Assembly: GCA_964593705.1 (NCBI GenBank)
Contig: CAZQIV010000001.1
Span: forward strand, 186,001 to 250,000
Direction: 5' to 3'
Length of the DNA: 64,000 nt
Source of the DNA: SABY01 sp964593705
GTDB taxonomy: Bacteria > Bacteroidota > Bacteroidia > Bacteroidales > 4484-276
Shown here in pieces: positions 52,001 through 61,400 of the stretch. Made by a program: the position numbers and the translations under genes. Position 1 is the first letter of the stretch. The number at the start of each line of letters is the position of its first letter. Under the pieces are notes generated by a model. That model did no database searches. It saw only the letters and a program-made list of their open reading frames with translations, and was not told the origin of the DNA.

Positions 52001-54233
52001 TTCCATTCCCTTGTGAATCATCAATTTCAAATTGCTTATAAACAACATAAGGTCCCGATGGAGGAATAACTTCAACCACGCTTTCGTAGCGGTAGTAATT
52101 TTGTTTTGTAATGGTCACCAACATTGAGTTTGGTGGGAGCTGAGGTTCAATTTCTATCGAAACAGCGCCTCCGGTACTAACAGCAGTTCCTATAATTTCG
52201 CCATTAACGGTGAGCGCGATAAAGGCACCCTGGTCTGCATTTACTGTAAATGAGGATTCGCCGCTAATCAAAATCGGGTTGTGTGTTACGGCCAAATTCT
52301 GAGGCACTTCTGAATACACTGTGAGGAAAGCTCCGCCATGGTGATGGAAAAGGTTGTAGGTTACTTCTTTATTGTTTGTGTTGTAAGGCCATGCTGATTG
52401 TTGGAGGAAATACTTTCCTGAAGCATTGGCAAAGGCGGGTTTCAAACCCCTCTCGCCAATTGAATTTCCATAATCGGGCATAAATTCAGGGTACATATTG
52501 TCAAACAGACCCCAAACAAAAGCATCATTTACGAAAGAATAGGAAACTTCTGATGCAGCAATCAGTCCGAGCGCTCCTGAGTTTACGCCATTTTTTGTGT
52601 ATCGATGGAATTTTTCAGTAAAACAATCATTACTATAGTTGTATTTTCCGGTAAGGCAATTGATCGACATTATAAAAGTGAGGTCTGTATTATTAAGAGC
52701 CGAGATGTTGCTGCTCGAGTAGTCAGGTTCTCCCCATCCTTGCTCATATCCATGGTCGCGGTGCTGAAGCATAAAAGCTCCACTGTTGATGCCGGCATTA
52801 ACCATTGCTGGTGTACCGCCCGACCAGCCGCCCAATTCAGCAGGAGAAGTAGGAATATAATCCGTGCCATTGGGGCCAAAATAATTCACTACGGCGGTGG
52901 TATTTCCATAAGTGGTTGTTGACCATACACTTCCGGGATTTCCCGAATAAACAGCATTCACCCTGAGGGGATCTTTGCCTTGTTGACGCCAAAAACCACC
53001 AACTACCTCAGAGCAAAGCTGAAACCAGCGTTCGGTTTGCCAGCCCAGGGCTGTAATTGGATGATCATAGAAGTCAGGATTGGTAGGTGGGTTTTGCTCA
53101 TAATGGATAAATTTTGTTACCATTACTTCCAGTTGGTCAGCATTGTTGGCTGTAATCCTGGCAAACACAATATCGGGCATATCGTTGTTGTTCACGTCGG
53201 CATAAATATTATCTGATGCGCAATATGAATCCCAGATCGGAGATATGATAGAGTTTGCCGCGTTTGTACCATAATCGGCCAGTAGCAGAACTGCGGCCGG
53301 AGGAATGTCCCAATTGTTGTATGCATCATTAAAATAGTTTTCGAGGACAGTTGTACTGTTTCCACCAATCTCATCCAGTGTAACAACACCCGTAAGAATA
53401 CCTTGTTTTTGACGGAAATCTTTAATTGAGTCAGCCCACTGAGAAAATTCAGGATTGTTGGGGACAATAATAAGATATTCATAACCTGCATCTCTGGTGC
53501 TATTCATAACTTGCTGACGGTGCTTGTTGTAATCAATTGTTGGAAGTGAGGCGCTATTGAGAAATGCATCCTGCAGGATGGGTTCCCACCAATAACTGCG
53601 AAGACGTGTGTCGCCAAATTCTCCGGTGCCACCTTCGAAGGTTACTTCCACTTCAACATCACGGTAAATGCGCAGTTCTTTGGTTACCGGGTTGTATTGA
53701 AATGGTGTAACGCCCAACATAACAGCATCAACACCTCTTAATTCGGTAACTTCTGATATCTGGAATGGATTTTCAGGATAAAAAGCATTTTCGCTGTAAA
53801 TAGCTCCTTTTTCATAGTGCATAGGGCCTTTGTCTGTATCCAGCGGGATGCGTGGTGCCGGGGCAAGTTCAAGCCCCTGGATAGTTTCCATGCGATAATT
53901 CACAACATTCAACGTGGCTTTTGCGCCTTCGGGAATGGCAATGTAACGGCTGCTTCCGGGAAGGTTGGGAGCGCCTTCGTTATTTGGCAAAATATTTCCA
54001 TCAAGAATAATACTTTGCATTGCTTCGTCATTAATCTGTGTATCAGTAATACTAAATTTGTCGATCGAGTAGTTGATTTGAACATTCGACCGTGTTTGTT
54101 TTTGCAGGGTAAAACCTGCTTTACCCCAGGCATCATCATAATTATAATCCTGAGCTTGAAGAGTAAACGCTGCCATAAAAGCAGCCATCAGCAATGTTAG
54201 AAAGCCGTAGCGTGTAAAACTTTGATAATTCAT
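49071..54233 (-). CDS. Gingipain-like (C25) secreted cysteine protease with T9SS sorting domain
   Basis: The 1720-residue protein has a signal peptide (residues 1-28), a propeptide of about 220 residues, and a peptidase C25 domain from residue 250. That domain starts YEYLIIVPNNPEFSQWADSI. The catalytic His is in the loop HRDHG (His494) and the catalytic Cys in SINCLTGKYN (Cys526). After an Ig-like region come CARDB-like domains, a MAM-like jelly-roll (EDFETGDFGQYEWEFGG), a PKD-like module (YAGPDGETCKGND), and five Ig-like repeats of about 87 residues (PTG-x-x-ELC start; MVKGINECGEG end). A T9SS C-terminal domain ends it (VYPNPNSGVFTITLEAY...GVYYLNLTGETVNSIEKIIIRK). It should be secreted across both membranes and displayed or released. 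Specificity cannot be inferred from the sequence. Confidence 0.95.
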   Translation of the reverse strand: MNYQSFTRYGFLTLLMAAFMAAFTLQAQDYNYDDAWGKAGFTLQKQTRSNVQINYSIDKFSITDTQINDEAMQSIILDGNILPNNEGAPNLPGSSRYIAIPEGAKATLNVVNYRMETIQGLELAPAPRIPLDTDKGPMHYEKGAIYSENAFYPENPFQISEVTELRGVDAVMLGVTPFQYNPVTKELRIYRDVEVEVTFEGGTGEFGDTRLRSYWWEPILQDAFLNSASLPTIDYNKHRQQVMNSTRDAGYEYLIIVPNNPEFSQWADSIKDFRQKQGILTGVVTLDEIGGNSTTVLENYFNDAYNNWDIPPAAVLLLADYGTNAANSIISPIWDSYCASDNIYADVNNNDMPDIVFARITANNADQLEVMVTKFIHYEQNPPTNPDFYDHPITALGWQTERWFQLCSEVVGGFWRQQGKDPLRVNAVYSGNPGSVWSTTTYGNTTAVVNYFGPNGTDYIPTSPAELGGWSGGTPAMVNAGINSGAFMLQHRDHGYEQGWGEPDYSSSNISALNNTDLTFIMSINCLTGKYNYSNDCFTEKFHRYTKNGVNSGALGLIAASEVSYSFVNDAFVWGLFDNMYPEFMPDYGNSIGERGLKPAFANASGKYFLQQSAWPYNTNNKEVTYNLFHHHGGAFLTVYSEVPQNLAVTHNPILISGESSFTVNADQGAFIALTVNGEIIGTAVSTGGAVSIEIEPQLPPNSMLVTITKQNYYRYESVVEVIPPSGPYVVYKQFEIDDSQGNGNGMMDYGEDILLDMTLENVGVEVAANIVATLTCEDEFITLVNATANFGDINANSTTVLNGAFEIEVADNIPDNHNVTFTLSATNGTDTWESFFSIPAHAPMLEVTGITVNDASGNGNGFLDPGENADIMFETANIGSGDAMDVMANLITMSPFLTLNNSTYDFGDMASGTNGMATFNVTVDMTTPIGTVVDLIYTASSGMYEVEEITGLKVGLIIEDFETGDFGQYEWEFGGSANWTITSSGVYEGTYSAKSGNIGDEQETVLMVTMEVINDDEISFYRKVSSESSYDYLRFYIDGTQKAEWEGEEAWGMETYAVTAGEHTFKWVYEKDYSVSGGDDCGWIDYITFPAAMNDAMTVYAGPDGETCKGNDYTLSAVGMNYESLAWSTSGTGTFDDNAILEPTYFPGDDDYANGMVTLTITIYGDGGTMTDDVELTFMPAPGQCPVPTGNTELCMNPGIMVYEIEEIQNVDDYVWMIEPEEAGTISYDMMVAEVTFSETFIGVAQVMVKGINECGEGDMSEPLEIMVITAPAMGVTPTGDVELCEGTTTTSYSTSEIMYATDYSWEITPAEAGTITATGMEAEVSWNIGWLGDAQIMVKGINECGEGEMSTPLEVNVMSAPAMATTPTGEVELCEGTTITNYSTGEIMYATDYAWEISPEEAGTIIATGMDAEVSWNTDWSGEAQVMVKGINDCGDGEMSTPLMVMMTAMPAMPATPSGETELCEDNTNTMYQTTGAAGADEYVWEVLPAEAGTISFDGMTAEVQWTKGYNGEAMVHVKAMNTCGESDFSDAVTINLAPKPLKPEAISGSDGVCQGVTVTLNVAEITNALGCEWMVEPSEAGVLTTDGINCEVTVSETWLGDATITTRGTNDCGTGEWSDGFTLSVKDCTGIDENNSAIRTVYPNPNSGVFTITLEAYEMVNIKLINAIGEVVYSEEGVQVNGSMNKQIETSGLANGVYYLNLTGETVNSIEKIIIRK

Positions 54234-54511
54234 GTTGTTGTAATTAAAGTTATTAGATATGATAAAAAGTGATATTACTTATTAAAAGATTTTTCAAAGT
54301 GGCCGTAAAAATATAAAAAACAATGAACAGTCAAAGAAAATAATTTAAGTATTGAGACTTTTAATTTTTATAAGAATCAATAAATCAATATTGTAAGTTG
54401 ATATTGATAGCAGGAATTTAACTTAGGTGTTTTTACCTGAAACCATGTAAAAAGGGATTCAATTTTTTGGTTAAAAAATTAAAGTTTTTCAGGAGTTTTC
54501 AATAAGAAGTG

Positions 54512-54519
54512 TAATTTTG
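54512..54519 (+). promoter_or_regulatory. Putative -7 element TAATTTTG
   Basis: TAnnTTTG match 32 bases before the FtsB-like ATG. The divergent gap 54234-54551 otherwise shows only AT-rich sequence. Confidence 0.5.
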
Positions 54520-54551
54520 AGCCACGCTTTTAAAACCAATAAATTTGTATT

Positions 54552-54851
54552 ATGGATAAACTATTTAAAGTACTTAAAAACAGGTATGTATTAATCCTTG
54601 CACTATTTGTTGCTTGGATGATCTTTTTTGATCAGGATAATTTACCCCGACAGTTCCAACTTACCCGCGAACAAAATGAAGCCGAAGCTGAAAATGAATT
54701 CCTTTCAGAAGGGTTTAAGCACGACAGTATTATGAATCATCAGCTCGAAAACGACAGGGAAGCCCAGGAAAAGTATGCCCGCGAAAATTATCTTATCAAA
54801 GCAAAAGACGAAACAATTTTCCTTGTTGTTGATGAGGAAGACGAAGAGTAG
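54552..54851 (+). CDS. FtsB/DivIC-like septum formation initiator
   Basis: The 99-residue protein has a short cytoplasmic start, one membrane helix (VLILALFVAWMIFF, residues about 13-26), then an acidic, coiled-coil-like region (REQNEAEAENEF, LENDREAQEKYARENYLI). It ends with a conserved K-D-E-T-I-F-L-V-V-D-E segment. This matches the Bacteroidota FtsB/DivIC group that connects FtsL and FtsQ in the divisome. It is monocistronic, with a TAATTTTG promoter element. Confidence 0.85.
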   Translation: MDKLFKVLKNRYVLILALFVAWMIFFDQDNLPRQFQLTREQNEAEAENEFLSEGFKHDSIMNHQLENDREAQEKYARENYLIKAKDETIFLVVDEEDEE

Positions 54852-55369
54852 CCGGGGGGTTTTAACCTTAAAAAACTTTGCATTGCTATAATGAGGCCAG
54901 TCTAAAAAGGTACGAAGCGTCATATTTGTGTAATTCATGTTTCTGTTTATCCGAATATTAAAAAATTAATACTGTCCGAATAAATTTAACAGATTCATCC
55001 CTTTGGCACTAATGATAACTTTTTGCAAAACGTTGAAGAACTAACTGTTAAATAGACCTCTCAGTCCCCGAAGGGTCGGGGCAGGCTGCAAGTTCCTTCG
55101 AGGTGACACCGTTAGCGTTGTGGTTGTGGGAGGAAGGGAATCGGGCGCTTCGCACCCGATTCCCTTCCTGCCAAATCAATGCGTGGTCAGGGTCATTTCG
55201 ATGCCGCACGTGCGGCAAGAAATCTTTTTTATCTTTCAGTTTTTTAATCGGACACCCGTGTTAAAAAATATTATCCGTGCATCTCCGCCAGCTGGCGGAC
55301 AGGTTGTGGCTTTTTAAACCGTTTTTTAGAATGCTTTCTTCTAAAAATTTACTTTCCGTCGGGTTACAT
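54852..55369. repeat. Repeat-rich gap with a 16-bp hairpin
   Basis: AGGAAGGGAATCGGGCG / CACCCGATTCCCTTCCT (55131-55169; one mismatch) folds into a hairpin. Also present are CCCCGAAGGGTCGGGG (55067-55082), CCGCACGTGCGG (55203-55214) and CCGCCAGCTGGCGG (55287-55300). No gene is supported. Confidence 0.75.
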
Positions 55370-56041
55370 TTATTTCACCACATCAAAAAGCATCAGGATA
55401 TCCTTGCTTTCCAATAGCTCTGCTTTTACAGGATTGAGCTTGATAACCCTTTTTCCAAGCTTTAATTCCCTGAATAGTTTTGGTGTTTTTTTTCCGGTAA
55501 GGGTAGGAGATACGATAAGGCTTACCTGGTCGATAAGGGATTTTTCCAATAAAATGTTGCTCAGTGTTCCCCCATTATCCGTTACCATTGTATCGAAAGG
55601 AAACTTTTGGTGGAGTTGCTGAATGGCATTTTTAAAATCCACTTTTACTTCACCGGCAATCAGGTAGGTATAATTTCTTTCGTTGAGGTAATCAAGGTAT
55701 GATGTGGGTGTTTGGAGCGAAACAAGGATAATGATATCGCGGCAGTGCTCGTATCTTCTTAAAATATGAAGCAGATCCTGGAGCTTGCCTTCGCTGTCGG
55801 GGATAACCCAAACAGGTCGCTGGTCATCAGCTTTAGTTTTTGGTTTTTCGAAATCTTCCGGTTCCTCGGGCGAGATGTGTTTTGTAAACGTTTGGATGCC
55901 AGAAATGGCGGTGTTTGATCCCACGAGGTACATTTCGGCATTGAACGAATTGAGGATTTTGTAATAAGCTCCCGGGTCGATCTGAAATCCTGAAACCGCG
56001 CCGTCGAGGCTTACCTGATTGTGCATGATTATTTTTGGCAT
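55370..56041 (-). CDS. RibD C-terminal-like / dihydrofolate-reductase-fold protein
   Basis: The 223-residue protein matches the RibD C-terminal reductase domain: MPKIIMHNQVSLDGAVSGF (the S-L-D-G start), AEMYLVGSNTAISGI, VTDNGGTLSNILLEKSLIDQVSLIVSPTLTG, and LKLGKRVIKL. This fold binds NADPH and reduces a pyrimidine-like substrate. The deaminase domain of bifunctional RibD is absent, and no riboflavin genes are adjacent, so the role may differ from riboflavin synthesis. It has a TACTTTTG -7 element. Confidence 0.85.
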   Translation of the reverse strand: MPKIIMHNQVSLDGAVSGFQIDPGAYYKILNSFNAEMYLVGSNTAISGIQTFTKHISPEEPEDFEKPKTKADDQRPVWVIPDSEGKLQDLLHILRRYEHCRDIIILVSLQTPTSYLDYLNERNYTYLIAGEVKVDFKNAIQQLHQKFPFDTMVTDNGGTLSNILLEKSLIDQVSLIVSPTLTGKKTPKLFRELKLGKRVIKLNPVKAELLESKDILMLFDVVK

Positions 56042-56064
56042 ACTGTAGCATTTATTTTTCGCCG

Positions 56065-56072
56065 CAAAAGTA
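56065..56072 (-). promoter_or_regulatory. Putative -7 element TACTTTTG of the RibD-like gene
   Basis: TAnnTTTG on the minus strand, 23 bases before the ATG at 56041. Confidence 0.5.
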
Positions 56073-56127
56073 GAATTTTACCATTGAATCTCTAATCTAT
56101 TGGGTATTACTTTGATTGCTGGAATAT

Positions 56128-56211
56128 AGTCATCCGATGAATTACTCTTGGAAGTAGTACCGGTACTAATAGCAAAATGTCATTTGCTTAAGCACTATTC
56201 ATCGGATGACT
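56128..56211 (-). mobile_element. Family B element, copy 5 (84 bp)
   Basis: Perfect ends AGTCATCCGATGAAT / ATTCATCGGATGACT. The interior (GAATTACTCTTGGAAGTAG, CTTAAGCACTATTC) matches the reverse complement of copies 1-4. Confidence 0.72.
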
Positions 56212-56230
56212 TTTCCTGATTACTGGTATT

Positions 56231-56339
56231 AGTCACACCGTGAATAGCTCCGGGCAATAACAGAAGTTAGAGGGAAGAGGTTAGATGGGAGATGGGAGGA
56301 ATTGGAGTGATGGAGTATTGGAGTGAAGGAGTGATGGAT
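56231..56339 (-). repeat. Family A end plus purine-rich stretch
   Basis: It starts with the A end AGTCACACCGTGAAT, then CTCCGGGCAATAACAGAAG and GAGATGGGAGGAATTGGAG. This is the reverse complement of the pyrimidine-rich part and A end of the 387-bp unit. Confidence 0.75.
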
Positions 56340-56422
56340 AGTCACACCGTGAAAAAGCCCAGGCAGTTGCGCTCTATTTTTAAAAACCTGCCCTGCTTTT
56401 TAAAATAATTCACGGTATGACT
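56340..56422 (-). mobile_element. Family A element, copy 5 (83 bp)
   Basis: Ends AGTCACACCGTGAA and TTCACGGTATGACT. The interior AGCCCAGGCAGTTG...AAAACCTGCCCTGC is the reverse complement of copies 1-4 with substitutions, keeping the GGCAG / CTGCC inner stem. Confidence 0.72.
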
Positions 56423-56434
56423 TCTGCTCAAGAT

Positions 56435-56518
56435 AGTCATCCGATGAATTACTCCCGGGAGTAGTACCAGTGCTCATAGCAAAATGTCATTTGCTTAAAC
56501 ATTATTCATCAGATGACT
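56435..56518 (-). mobile_element. Family B element, copy 6 (84 bp)
   Basis: Ends AGTCATCCGATGAAT / ATTCATCAGATGACT (one mismatch). The interior has the perfect palindrome ACTCCCGGGAGT. It is joined to copy 5 of A by the linker TCTGCTCAAGAT. Confidence 0.72.
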
Positions 56519-56538
56519 TTTTCAGGACTCCCGGTTTT

Positions 56539-56615
56539 AGTTACACCGTGAATAAGCCCGGGCAGTTGTGCTTCATTTTAAAAACCTGCTCTTAGAAATC
56601 ATTCACGGTGTGACT
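56539..56615 (-). mobile_element. Family A element, copy 6 (77 bp) and adjacent A fragment
   Basis: Ends AGTTACACCGTGAAT / ATTCACGGTGTGACT. A further A right half follows at about 56625-56672 (TTGCCCTGCTTTTTAAAG, then AATTCACGGTGTGACT), without a left end. Confidence 0.7.
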
Positions 56616-56735
56616 GGGAAACTGGTATTTTAAAAAATTGCCCTGCTTTTTAAAGTAATTCACGGTGTGACTTTGGCGTTCCGTTGCGAAAAAAAACATT
56701 TCCACATCTTATGGAATTTCAAATAAAATATGACA

Positions 56736-56743
56736 TACCTTTG
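56736..56743 (+). promoter_or_regulatory. Putative -7 element TACCTTTG upstream of the 57 kb gene
   Basis: TAnnTTTG match about 360 bases before the ATG at 57101. If used, the leader is long. 56744-57100 holds a CCCGATAACTATCGGGG palindrome and no supported gene. Confidence 0.35.
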
Positions 56744-57100
56744 GGCTTCGTATTTTATGATTTGGTTTTAAAACAAAAATGCTGATGAAAACCCTTTTTC
56801 AAAACGCTTTTGTGCCATACCTCTCTCCTGTTAGGGCTTTTATCTTTTTCTACAATTTCACCCAGTTCTTCCTTGCGAAAGCTCCCGATAACTATCGGGG
56901 CGGGATTCCCGGATTTAATTTTTTACACTTTGCCTGCGGCAGGCTGCCCAAAGGAATCATAGAGAAGAGAAGAGGAGGATGCAAGCAGTATCAGGGATTT
57001 TGAAGTTGGGTTTTTTTGAAAATTTCCCCCTCCATAATACTGAAAAATATACAACCTGTCTTTAGTAAAATATTATTCAACAAATCAAAAAAATACTACT

Positions 57101-58459
57101 ATGAAATTAAAAGGAATTACATTTTTTACATACGTACTTATTACTTTTCTGATATTGGGGTATTATTCCGCCTTCGGCCAACTTAACAAGTATGTTACAA
57201 ATATGACCCCGGAGCAGAATTTTTACACTATACAGTATAACATGACAAAATACCTCGACAGCCTCCAAAAAGTTACGGATAGCGCTGTTTTTTACGCGGG
57301 AGACAGCGAATACAAACGCTTTAAAATATTTGAAAGCATCTGGGAGCCCAGGGTATCACCACATGGTGAGTTTTCGAGATATTACGATGCTGTGGCAGAC
57401 TATTACGAAAACAGGGAGGATGATTATATCCATTACCTCGTAACTCCGTGGCATGAACTTGGGCCAAAAACCCTGCAAACTTCCGGCTCAAAAGGCATAG
57501 GCCCGGTTGAATTTGTGACTTTTTACGATAATGGTACTGATGATTCAACATTTATCATGCTTACGGGTTCTACGGTTGGCGGATTGTTTTATAGCACCGA
57601 TACGGCCAATGCCTGGCAAAGTACAGGAACTGATGCATGGCCTCAGTCAGGCTGCGGTTGGGCAGAATTTCACCCAAATGATTACAAAACGTGGTATGCA
57701 TCCAGCAGCGGAAACCTTGGCAGCACCGAAAGCAAATGGATCGGGTCAACAGGTGGTGTATTCAGGACTAAGGATGAAGGACAAACATGGGAACAAATTG
57801 GAGATAATACCGATTTTGACGGAGATTACACAATTATTTTCAAAATACTATTAAACCGATATCACCCTTCAGTATTATTCGCTGCAACAGAAAAAGGACT
57901 TTACAGGACAACAAATTGCAATGAGGAAAATCAATTAGTCAATTGGCAAAAAGTACTTGACGGCCAGGTGTATGACCTGGAAATGAAACCCGGTCGCGAT
58001 TCCATATTTTATGCATCGATGTATGATGACAGCCTGGCTCGTTGGCAGATCATGGTTTCTGAAAATGACGGAAACCCGGGTTCATGGGATACCATTGTTG
58101 CACAACCCAATATGCTACATAATGATAATAAGGATAAAGAACATCTGACCATTGAGGTATCGAAAGCACAGCCTGATTACCTCTATTGCGTATCAAGAGA
58201 CACATTGCATCGCGTTCATTATATAAACCTTGCTACAGACAATAGCTGGACAGATGTTGGTTCACATACAATCGGGTTTGGTGATGGACATGGATTTGGT
58301 GTCAGGCAAACAAATAACGGAGATGCTATTTACGTTTCACGTTATACAGGTGTGATAAAGTATGACCTCTCATTAGATACATCATTCTCCACAGATGTAG
58401 TACATGTAGATGTTGAGGACATAGTTTGCCACCCCTACCATGATGATGAAGTTTGGTAA
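57101..58459 (+). CDS. Large secreted beta-propeller protein, N-terminal part (in-frame TAA)
   Basis: The 452-residue part has a signal peptide (MKLKGITFFTYVLITFLILGYYSAFG) and then sortilin/BNR-type propeller blades with Asp-box motifs: TGSTVGGLFYSTDTANAWQS, GGVFRTKDEGQTWEQIGD, and GLYRTTNCNEENQLVNWQKV. It stops at DDEVW-TAA. The next codons, in the same frame, read CTHGGVEKSTDGGEN, which is the expected next Asp-box blade. This is therefore the first part of a single gene of about 1680 codons ending at 62143. Confidence 0.85.
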   Translation: MKLKGITFFTYVLITFLILGYYSAFGQLNKYVTNMTPEQNFYTIQYNMTKYLDSLQKVTDSAVFYAGDSEYKRFKIFESIWEPRVSPHGEFSRYYDAVADYYENREDDYIHYLVTPWHELGPKTLQTSGSKGIGPVEFVTFYDNGTDDSTFIMLTGSTVGGLFYSTDTANAWQSTGTDAWPQSGCGWAEFHPNDYKTWYASSSGNLGSTESKWIGSTGGVFRTKDEGQTWEQIGDNTDFDGDYTIIFKILLNRYHPSVLFAATEKGLYRTTNCNEENQLVNWQKVLDGQVYDLEMKPGRDSIFYASMYDDSLARWQIMVSENDGNPGSWDTIVAQPNMLHNDNKDKEHLTIEVSKAQPDYLYCVSRDTLHRVHYINLATDNSWTDVGSHTIGFGDGHGFGVRQTNNGDAIYVSRYTGVIKYDLSLDTSFSTDVVHVDVEDIVCHPYHDDEVW

Positions 58460-58474
58460 TGCACACATGGTGGT

Positions 58475-61400
58475 GTGGAAAAATCGACAGATGGAGGAGA
58501 GAACATGTTTGCAAGGTATAACGGACTTGGTGTGGCACAGGTTGAAGGATTTGCAAATGCATATACAGATGCAAAATATGTCTTTGCCGGCCTTTATCAT
58601 GATGGTGTACAATTAACCATTGATGAGTACATCCATGGGTGGAAAACAGACTGGAAACATTGTGTTGGCGGCGATGGTATGAAGCCGTTGATAAATAATA
58701 TAGATCCAAATTTTATGTGGGGTCCGGTACAAAAGGGATTATGGTATTGCTCTGAAGATGCGATGCAAACTGGGACTACAATAACCGAATGGGATGATAC
58801 TTATTTTCTTACAACAGGAATACTGAACAAGGTAAACCCGGATATTTTCTATTTCAATAAATATAGCAATGCCCAGGATGAAAATGTTAATCGGCTCTGC
58901 ATGGATAGCTCATTAAATAATGGTCAAATATCCAACTTTAAAGATTACCTACCACTACTGGACAGAACACAGGTGATAGGACTATATACTCCTTACAATG
59001 AGGGCGATTACTTAATCGCCAATGTAATCAATGTGGACACAGCCACTAACACGAATTCTTCTTTTACCAGGCATCATTTATTCCGAACCATTAACGCGAA
59101 TGAAGCTGATACTTTACAGGTTGCCTGGCAGGAATTGTCCATCCCGACCAATAAAAGATGGATTGCTGACGTAGGTTACGATAAAAATGACCCGGATATC
59201 ATTTACCTGGCCTACGCCGGATCATGGCTTAGCCCTCAGGTTGATTCAATGATTTTTAGGATTGACTATTCCGACCCACAGCTCCCGGTATATGAGAAAA
59301 TCACCAAAAACCTGCCTGTTACTTTCATCTCCAGTCACTGCCTTGCCGTGGATAAATACAATAAAGGAAGCATTTACTTAGGGACAGGGTATGGGGTATT
59401 TTATACGGATAACGAATTGATGCAGCACCAGGGTGATGAATGGCAATTCATGGGAACCGGTTTGCCACATGTAAGTATATCAGGGCTTGAATTGAATTAT
59501 CCAAGCAATACATTGCGAGCTGCAACCTTCGGACGCGGAATCTGGGAAATGCCCTTACCCTGCCCCACAAGCGATTCGGCCATCACCATCACCAACGACA
59601 CTGCCTGGAACGGATTGATGTACATCGAAAGCAACGTGGTGATAGAGCCGGGCGCAACCCTTACCATCAACTATCCGGGTGAATTGCAGTTTCCCGAAGG
59701 AGCCAAACTAATCGTAAAACCCGGGGCAAGGCTTGTGCTTGATAGTTGCCTACTTACCTGGAAATGCTACAAACCCTGGCGAGGCATCGAAGTGTGGGGC
59801 AACAATTCCCAGAGCCAGACCACAGCCAACCAGGGAAAAATTGAAATTAAAAACGACTCCATAATCAGTAATGCTGAAGTTGCTGTTCGCATGGGTAAAA
59901 CCCCTGAAGCCTGTCCTGAGGGAGGTAGTACCCCGCCCGAAGACCGTAAAGGTGGAGGGATTATCATCGCCGAAAACAGCACTTTTGAAAACAACAATAT
60001 AGGTGTACTTTTCGAGCCTTACGCTTATCACAATACCAGTAGGTTCCTGCAGTGTACTTTCGATCGCAACTTACCTGTTTCAGAAGAAGAAACCTTTTAC
60101 CATACCAAACTCTACAATGTAAAACATGTGCGCTTTGCAGGTTGCGATTTCCTGAACAATTCAGGTACACTGCATAACGGTTACGGTATATGGTCAAGCA
60201 ATGCAACCTTTTATGTTGACAGGTTTTGCACAGCACTATACGGCGATGACTGCACAAACTGGGATGTCGGGAATTTCACTAACCTTTTGTATGGTGTATA
60301 TTCCATTGCATACACACCTGTTCCATTTACTGATGTGCGAAATACACATTTCAATTTAAACGAAACGGGGATTTACCTTGGGGGAATAACACTGGCACGG
60401 GTAACAGAAAACCACTTTTCAGTTGGAAACAGCTCTACAACCTTTGTGGAAATGTATCTTGATGAATGTACCGATTATTGGATTGAGGGTAATGAATGCT
60501 CACCTCAGGTATTTCATAGTGGGACATGCATTGGCATTGTGGTAAACGAATCAGGCCGCGAGCCCAATGTAATTTACCGGAATACATTTGATTATCTTGA
60601 TTACAGCATTCTTGCCCAGGGCGTAAACAGGGATTCCCGCAACGGCGAAGGACTGGTGTGCAAATGCAATATCTTTAGCAACGCCGGTTACGATATTGCC
60701 GTAACCGATACCGACCAGGGCGAAAGTACTGAATTTGGCATAGCCCAATACCAGGGTTCCTCAGTCGCACAGCCCGATGCCCCCGCCGGAAACTGCTTTA
60801 GCTGGACAGGGCCAGGTACCAATACCGACATCAATAACCATGGCTTGCACTTCAACTATTATTATCATGTTGCAGATCCACAATTACACTTAAAACCTCA
60901 ATTCTATGACACCTTAAAAGTGACCGCTATTCCAAATGAAGATGCACTTTGGGATTCAACAAGTTGTATATCCTATCTCGACACAAGTGGCGGAGGGGGA
61001 AGCACTGAGGAGTCGATGCGAAGTTTACTTAACGAATCCACAAGGGCATCTGATTCACTAAGTCAATTGATCCAGGCACTGGAAGATGCCGGGGACACTG
61101 AAAGTTTAGAATGGACAGTGGATATGAGTAATCCTGAACAAACGTATGAAGTATATGATCAATTAATGAATACAGCCCCCTACATCAGCGATACGGTAAT
61201 GGGAGCAGCCATCGAAAAGGAAGATGTATTGCCGGATGCCATGATACGCGATGTAATGGTGGCCAGCCCTGAATCTGCAAAAAATGATGAACTGCTTCAT
61301 AAACTCGAGGAACGTAGCAACCCCATGCCCGGCTATATGTTAGGGCAAATTCTGCAAGGCAGGAGTTTGGTTTCGGTGTATGGCGATTTGCTTGCCCGCA

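Noticed and set aside
54705..54938. 77-codon frame antisense to the FtsB-like gene
   Set aside because: It is the opposite strand of a supported coding region and has no independent evidence.
56779..57003. 74-codon plus-strand frame after a TACCTTTG element
   Set aside because: It runs through palindromic repeat sequence (CCCGATAACTATCGGGG) and has no recognisable domain; composition is unlike the neighbouring genes.
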